This document shows, in pieces, positions 7,507-11,806 of a stretch of 11,806 nt of DNA. The stretch spans positions 1-11,806 of the forward strand of contig CAKMOY010000209.1 in the NCBI GenBank assembly GCA_927911235.1, written 5' to 3'. Every line of letters begins with the position of its first letter. Positions within the stretch are counted from its first letter, which is position 1. The notes below the pieces were generated by a model that did not search any database, was not told the origin of the DNA, and saw only the letters and a program-made list of their open reading frames with translations. Source of the DNA: an uncultured Moraxella sp. GTDB lineage: Bacteria; Pseudomonadota; Gammaproteobacteria; Pseudomonadales; Moraxellaceae. The translations under genes were made by a program, and so were the position numbers.

Positions 7507-9549
7507 ATGTCAAAAATTAGCACCGCTCGCCTTGATTGGCAAACTGATAAAAATGGCTTAACCGTGCCAATTTCCGCCGATTTTGGCGATGTGTATTTTT
7601 GCAAAGAAAATGGACTTGCCGAAAGTCGCTATGTATTTATTGAACAAAATCAATTAACAGAACGTTTTGCCAAACTTAACAGCTATCAACGTTTTGTCAT
7701 TGGTGAAATTGGTTTTGGCACAGGCTTAAATTTTTTGGCAACATGGCAACTTTGGCAAACTATTATTGATAAAAATCCCAATTTGGCGAACGCTCACCTA
7801 CATTTTATCAGTACCGAAAAATTCCCATTAACCCAAGCCGACTTAGCAAAAGCCTTAAGCGTTTGGCATGAGCTTGCCCCATTTGCCAAGCCACTGATTG
7901 CCAACTATCCACCACCTTTGGCAGGTTGTCATCGCCTGTCGCTATCGCCCAATGTTACCCTAGATATTTGGCTTGGCGACGCCACCGACAGTCTATCGCA
8001 ACTGACAGGCACGGCAAAAATTGATGCGTGGTTTTTGGACGGTTTTGCCCCCAGTTGTAATGATGAACTTTGGTCAAATAATTTATTCAATAAAATCAAA
8101 CGTTTATCAAAAGCCAATACCACGTTATCAACTTTTAGCGTTGCCAATATTGTCAAACAAAACTTACTCAATCATGATTTTATCTTAAAAAAAAGTCAAA
8201 GGATTTGGCAAAAAGCGTGAAATGCTTACCGCTATATTTTCGCCAAAACAAAGCCAAATCAATTTTGCCGAATTAAAATTTCGCTATAACAAAAAAATCA
8301 AACCTTATTTTGTCAGCTTACCTTTTACCCAACATTTTGAAACTGCACAACGCAACCGCAAAAAACTTGCCAACAAATCCAAAAAATCAGACTTTTATTT
8401 GCCAAATCTACCAAAAATACACAAAAAATGTCCATTGCCGTTATCGGTGCAGGGGTGGCAGGGCTTACAACCGCTTATGCGTTGGCAAGTCGTGGGCATG
8501 ACGTTACCATTTTTGACAAAGACAAGCCGTTATCGGGGGCATCGGGCAATGTCCGGGCATTTTTAGCCCCAAAACTTACCAGTTTAACATGCCTTGCCAC
8601 CAATTTGCACGCCATTGGATTTTTGGCAAGTTGCCGATCTTATCCAACATTAAGCGAGCAAACAGGTATTGAGATTTTACAGACGACTGGCTGTTTGGAT
8701 TTGTTATCGCACAATCGGCTTGAGCTTGATGAAGTGCAGAATTTTCCAAGCGAATTTGCCACGCTTTTGACCGAACAACAAGCCAAAAATCTGGTGGGAT
8801 ATGACGTTGGACAGGCGATTTTTTTGCCAAAAGCAGGGCTGATTGATACCGCTAAATTTGCCAAAGCAGTATTAAGTCATACTAATATCAGTTTTAAACA
8901 ATTAGCTTTAAATAGTATCGCACAACAAGATAACAAGGTTACGCTAAATTTTGCCAATTTTAATCAAGTATTTGACCATGTTGTGCTTTGTACCGCATTG
9001 GCAACTTGCGATTTTTTGCCAAAAATCAAACGCTTTAACCACAGTCGTGGGCAAGTCAGTTGGTGTGCGATTGACAAAAATACCCAAGCGAAAATGCCTA
9101 AATTGCCACTCAAATATGGCAGTTATTTTGCCAATTTTAGCCAAAAAGATGGCGAATATTCACAAAATTTTGCCTTACTTGGGGCGAGTTTTATCCGTGA
9201 TACTTTTGACACCACGCCACAACGTGCCGACCATGATATCAATGTGCAAGATTTTTTGGCGGTTGTACCAAGCCTAAAAGACACGATAAAAGTTGATAAA
9301 AATTGGCAAACGGCTTGGCAAGGGCGAGCAAGTTTACGTTGTCAAACGGTGGATTATTTGCCGTTGGTGGGGCAAGTGGGCGAACCAAATAGCCGTATTT
9401 GGACGTTTTCGGCATTGGGGTCAAAGGGTTATGCCTATGCTCCGATTTGTAGCGAGCTATTGGCAGGTTTAATATGTGGTGAAATGTTGCCACTTGGCAA
9501 AAATATGGTCGCAAAATTAAGCCCAAATCGCAAAGTGTTAAATGCTTAG
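7507..9549 (+). pseudogene. mnmC: tRNA 5-methylaminomethyl-2-thiouridine biosynthesis bifunctional protein MnmC; interrupted by two 1-nt indels
   Basis: MnmC completes mnm5(s2)U34 in tRNAs after MnmE/MnmG. Its FAD domain converts cmnm5U to nm5U, and its SAM domain then methylates it to mnm5U. Three open segments join into one protein. 7507-8194 encodes the methyltransferase (DUF752) with SAM loop GEIGFGTGLNF (66-76) and DAWFLDGFAPSCNDELW (173-189). About 8195-8428 encodes the linker, in a second frame. 8428-9549 encodes the FAD oxidoreductase with the Rossmann motif AVIGAGVAGL, LSGASGN, and the C-terminal FSALGSKGYAYAP. The first break is an 8-A run (8187-8194) where 7 would read FILKKVKGFGKKREML, as in E. 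coli. The second is a 6-A run (8423-8428) where 7 would join IHKK to MSIAVIGAG. Rejoined length is about 680 aa, against 668 in E. coli. The second break lies at the domain border, so a separate FAD-domain polypeptide could start at 8428. The methyltransferase part as printed ends at 8220, missing only its last few conserved residues. Confidence 0.92.
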
Positions 9550-9588
9550 GCTATTTTCTCAAAAAATTCATGTAATTTGTCGGTAACA

Positions 9589-9601
9589 TGAAAATCCTTC
9601 A
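9589..9601. promoter_or_regulatory. MetR-type operator upstream of the metE-like gene
   Basis: TGAA-AATCC-TTCA is an exact match to the MetR consensus TGAAN5TTCA. It sits 22 bp upstream of the -35 of the promoter at 9624-9652, where an activator would bind. A 7-bp inverted repeat (TTCATGT 9567-9573, ACATGAA 9586-9592) overlaps it, and two TTGAAAAA(A)TCA half-site-like repeats follow (9609-9619, 9624-9635). MetR activates metE in enterobacteria; its existence in this organism is assumed, not seen. Confidence 0.5.
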
Positions 9602-9623
9602 ACTTACCTTGAAAAATCATAGT

Positions 9624-9652
9624 TTGAAAAAATCACTGATAGAGTTTATAGT
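9624..9652 (+). promoter_or_regulatory. Sigma-70 promoter of the metE-like gene
   Basis: TTGAAA (9624-9629) and TATAGT (9647-9652) are separated by exactly 17 bp, ending 42 bases before the ATG at 9695. An AAGAGAGAA Shine-Dalgarno region lies just before the start. This is the best-formed promoter in the window. Confidence 0.65.
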
Positions 9653-9694
9653 TGCGTTAAAATTTTATTAAAAATGTAGCTAAGAGAGAATATC

Positions 9695-10834
9695 ATGAGC
9701 CAACAATTTCCAATCGCCACCACACGTACAATTGCCCCATTTCGCAATGACGTGGTCGGTTCGTTTCTACGCCCCCAAGCATTAAAACAAGCAAAAGTTG
9801 ATTTAAAAGACGGTAAAATTAATCAAACAGAATTTGATAAAATTTTAACAGATGAAGTGCAAAAACTTGTAGATTTGCAAAAACAGCACGGTTTAAAAGC
9901 CGTTACCGATGGCGAATTTAGCCGTGTGTGGTGGCATTTGGACTTTTTGGCAGGGCTTGATGGCGTAGAGATGATTGACCTTGAAAAATTCCCTGTGCAT
10001 TTTCAAGGCGTAAAACCAAAGGGCAACACGGTCAAAATCGTGGGCAAAATTGACTTCAGCGACAGCCACCCATTTGTCAAAGCCTACCAAATTTTAAAAG
10101 ACTGTGCAGGCGACTACCCAACCAAATTCACCATTCCATCGCCTTGTATGCTCCACATCATCGCCACCATTCGTGAAGAAAACTATGTTCCGCTTGACAT
10201 TTATCAAGACGAAGAAAAATTGTACGATGACATCGCCAACGCCTACATCAAGGCAATGAACAAATTTTATGCACAAGGCTTGCGTTATTTGCAATTGGAC
10301 GACACCAGTTGGGGACAGTTTTGTGCGTTGGATAAGCGTGAAGAATATAAGGTTCGTGGCATTGATTTGGACAAAGTTGCCAAAGATTATGTCAAACTTT
10401 TAAACCGCATTATGGACGCAAAACCTGCCGATATGCAAATCACAATGCACATTTGCCGTGGTAATTTCCGCTCAACGTGGTTTTCTGAAGGCGGTTACGC
10501 TCCTGTTGCCGAAGAGTTATTTGGCAATTGCAAAATTGATGGGTTCTTTTTGGAATACGACAGCGAGCGAGCAGGCGACTTTGCACCATTAAAACACATT
10601 AAAAATCAACAAGTTGTGCTAGGTTTAATCACGTCAAAAACAGGTGATTTGGAAGACAAAACGGCGGTTATTGAGCGTATCAAAGAAGCCACGCAATTTG
10701 TGGATATTAATCAGCTTTGCCTGTCGCCACAATGCGGATTTGCCAGCACCGAAGAAGGCAATATTTTGACCGAACAAGCACAATGGGCAAAACTTGATTT
10801 GATAAAAGAAATCAGTGATGAAGTGTGGAGCTAA
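9695..10834 (+). CDS. MetE-like cobalamin-independent methionine synthase, catalytic domain only (YxjG/YxjH type)
   Basis: This 379-aa protein matches the C-terminal catalytic domain of cobalamin-independent methionine synthase (MetE), in the short form related to Bacillus YxjG/YxjH. It lacks the N-terminal half of the ~750-aa classical MetE. The start RTIAPFRNDVVGSFLRPQAL is typical of this short family. All zinc/thiol-activating ligands are identifiable: H252 and C254 in MHICRGN, E287 in FLEYDSERAG, and C347 in LSPQCGF. The homocysteine/folate-site acidic motif appears as LQLDDTSWGQ (199-208). It probably transfers a methyl group to homocysteine to form methionine. The methyl donor of short MetE proteins is not settled and may not be the usual polyglutamyl methyl-folate. 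The frame is intact, and the gene stands alone with its own promoter, MetR-like operator and terminator. Family certain; exact substrate inferred. Confidence 0.88.
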   Translation: MSQQFPIATTRTIAPFRNDVVGSFLRPQALKQAKVDLKDGKINQTEFDKILTDEVQKLVDLQKQHGLKAVTDGEFSRVWWHLDFLAGLDGVEMIDLEKFPVHFQGVKPKGNTVKIVGKIDFSDSHPFVKAYQILKDCAGDYPTKFTIPSPCMLHIIATIREENYVPLDIYQDEEKLYDDIANAYIKAMNKFYAQGLRYLQLDDTSWGQFCALDKREEYKVRGIDLDKVAKDYVKLLNRIMDAKPADMQITMHICRGNFRSTWFSEGGYAPVAEELFGNCKIDGFFLEYDSERAGDFAPLKHIKNQQVVLGLITSKTGDLEDKTAVIERIKEATQFVDINQLCLSPQCGFASTEEGNILTEQAQWAKLDLIKEISDEVWS

Positions 10835-10852
10835 TTTAAATTTTAATCAAAC

Positions 10853-10883
10853 AAAAAGCGATAATTTCGGTTATCGCTTTTTT
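10853..10883 (+). terminator. Rho-independent terminator after the metE-like gene
   Basis: A 12-bp stem, AAAAAGCGATAA (10853-10864) / TTATCGCTTTTT (10871-10882), with a 6-base loop TTTCGG and a T tail, lies 18 bases after the stop codon. The gap from here to 11039 is AT-rich. It holds an imperfect inverted repeat (GTTATTTA...TAAAATAAC, about 10945-10975) and no convincing promoter. Confidence 0.85.
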
Positions 10884-11039
10884 ATTACCATTAAAGAAAA
10901 ACAATTTTGTATCTTTTCTTAACCAGATGTAAAATATTGTTGTGTTATTTAAGATAAATTTTTCTAAAATAACATATTAAAAAAATATAAGATAATTGTA
11001 AAAACCAAAATATTATTAAAACATTTACGGAGAAAACCG

Positions 11040-11706
11040 ATGAAGTTCAAACTTATCGTTGCTTTATCAACAGCAATTTTGTTAGCAGGTTGTGAAAAAA
11101 CACCTGAAGAGCCACAACCTCAAGCCTCTACACCTGCGGTAACAGAGACACAAACGGCGACAACCAAGCAATCCTCACCTGCAACCTTAGCCACTTACAA
11201 AATGGCTGTTGAAGCCTCAGGACAACCATTCACATTTAAAGATGAATCTGGCAAATTAACAGGATTTGATGTAGATTTAATCAATGCTATTGGTGAAAAA
11301 CAAGGCTTTAAGGTGGAAACATTTGCACACGACTGGAATACGATTTTTGAGACTTTAAATGATGATAAAAGTGATATTGTTGCCTCGGGTGTAGCAATTT
11401 CAGATGAAAGATTGCAAAAATGGATTTTTCTGAGCCGTATATGGATAGCTAACATGGCAGTTGCTTTTATTTCACCTGATATCAAAAGCTACGCAGACTT
11501 AACACATAAAAAAGTTGGTGCACAAGTTAGTACAAACTATAGCGAGTTTGCCAAAGCCAATTTTGCCAGTGCAAAAGAATTTCCAACAATGTTTTTGGCG
11601 TACAAAGCCATGCTAAAAAACGAAGCAGATGCTGTGATTGATGATGTGAATATGATTAATTCACAAAATAGACCTCTTTCCAAACCTTAATAGTGATTTG
11701 GTATAA
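11040..11706 (+). pseudogene. Amino-acid-type ABC transporter solute-binding lipoprotein; frameshifted and 3'-truncated next to a putative IS
   Basis: This is a periplasmic family-3 solute-binding protein (SBP_bac_3), the ligand receptor of a polar amino-acid ABC importer. A GGAG Shine-Dalgarno precedes the ATG. A lipoprotein signal ends in LLAGC (Cys18), followed by a Pro/Thr/Gln linker (19-50), then the domain with FTFKDESGKLTGFDVDL (64-80), ISDER and DAVIDDVNM. Residues 128-137 (codons 11421-11450) are out of frame. Adding an A to the run 11416-11420 and dropping one base at 11447-11450 restores MDFSEPYMDS, the expected ligand-site sequence. Another extra base at 11655-11670 changes the printed end (stop at 11688-11690) to a tail reading KIDLFPNLNSDLV, stop at 11704-11706. 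Even restored, about 221 aa, the last ~40 residues of the domain are missing, where the putative insertion sequence begins. No permease or ATPase gene is in view. Ligand unknown; probably non-functional. Confidence 0.8.
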
Positions 11707-11707
11707 T
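11702..11707 (+). promoter_or_regulatory. Possible -10 element for the transposase at the left end of the IS
   Basis: TATAAT (within GGTATAATAC) lies 28 bases before the transposase ATG, with no good -35. It sits where the solute-binding protein homology stops, so the IS boundary is likely at about 11695-11710. The terminal inverted repeat cannot be confirmed without the right end. Confidence 0.3.
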
Positions 11708-11735
11708 ACTGATTTTTAGAAAAAACAGCAAAAGC

Positions 11736-11806
11736 ATGATACCCGAACAAGCAGAAAAACTCAGTGACGCACAATTTAAACGCTACTTTGGCATCCAAAG
11801 AAGTAC
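11736..11806 (+). mobile_element. Start of a putative IS5-type transposase gene, cut by the window end
   Basis: Twenty-three codons are visible: MIPEQAEKLSDAQFKRYFGI followed by QRS, running off the window. The LSDAQFKRYFGIQRS pattern is typical of the N-terminal helix-turn-helix of IS5-family transposases (HTH_Tnp_4 preceding a DDE_Tnp_4 domain). Family assignment from so short a piece is tentative. The neighbouring solute-binding gene loses its 3' end just upstream, which supports an inserted element. Confidence 0.6.

Noticed and set aside
8310..8501. Small open frames within the mnmC linker as separate genes
   Set aside because: They are by-products of the indels at 8187-8194 and 8423-8428.
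1..11806. CRISPR arrays, tRNA or rRNA genes, riboswitches, toxin-antitoxin or defence genes
   Set aside because: None was seen on either strand; apart from the IS start at the right edge the content is housekeeping.

Overview
The window looks like ordinary housekeeping chromosome from an AT-rich gammaproteobacterium. Gene content, low G+C and protein style point to the Moraxellaceae, most likely Moraxella or a close relative. That placement is inferred from protein resemblance, since no rRNA gene is present. I did not find a new defence, mobile or biosynthetic system.

Layout. (1) 178-1619, plus strand: nrdB (class Ia ribonucleotide reductase small subunit), then a YfaE-type 2Fe-2S ferredoxin that maintains its cofactor. 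(2) 1767-3668: rpoD, the housekeeping sigma factor. (3) 3684-4134: an Lrp/AsnC-type regulator. (4) 4236-4583: a DUF493/YbeD-like protein, converging on upp across a shared bidirectional terminator (4623-4649). (5) Minus strand: upp (4688-5323) and a PHP-domain phosphoesterase of the RNase AM/YciV type (5476-6441). (6) Divergent from the PHP gene, a tight plus-strand group: yciB, a small secreted/membrane coiled-coil protein, and mnmC (6518-9549). (7) 9695-10834: a short MetE-like methionine synthase with its own promoter, a MetR-like operator and a terminator. (8) 11040 to about 11700: a lipoprotein solute-binding protein whose 3' end is cut off where a putative insertion sequence begins; the transposase start runs off the window edge.

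The most striking property is a series of single-base indels. Six genes (nrdB, ferredoxin, lrp, yciB, mnmC, solute-binding protein) carry about eleven 1-nt insertions or deletions, mostly in A or T runs. When each is undone, the complete family sequence reappears in the neighbouring frame and the length returns to that of known homologues (NrdB about 377 aa, YfaE about 84, YciB about 184, MnmC about 680). One compensated pair is hidden inside an open frame. Because nrdB is normally essential and undamaged genes lie between the damaged ones, homopolymer sequencing error is the simplest explanation. Real decay, or rescue by transcriptional slippage, cannot be excluded from sequence alone.

Two other signals deserve attention. 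There is an exact MetR-type operator upstream of the metE-like gene. The heptamer TTGGCAA (either strand) occurs about 40 times, in all three codon frames, which suggests DNA-level selection such as an uptake or other genome-wide signal.
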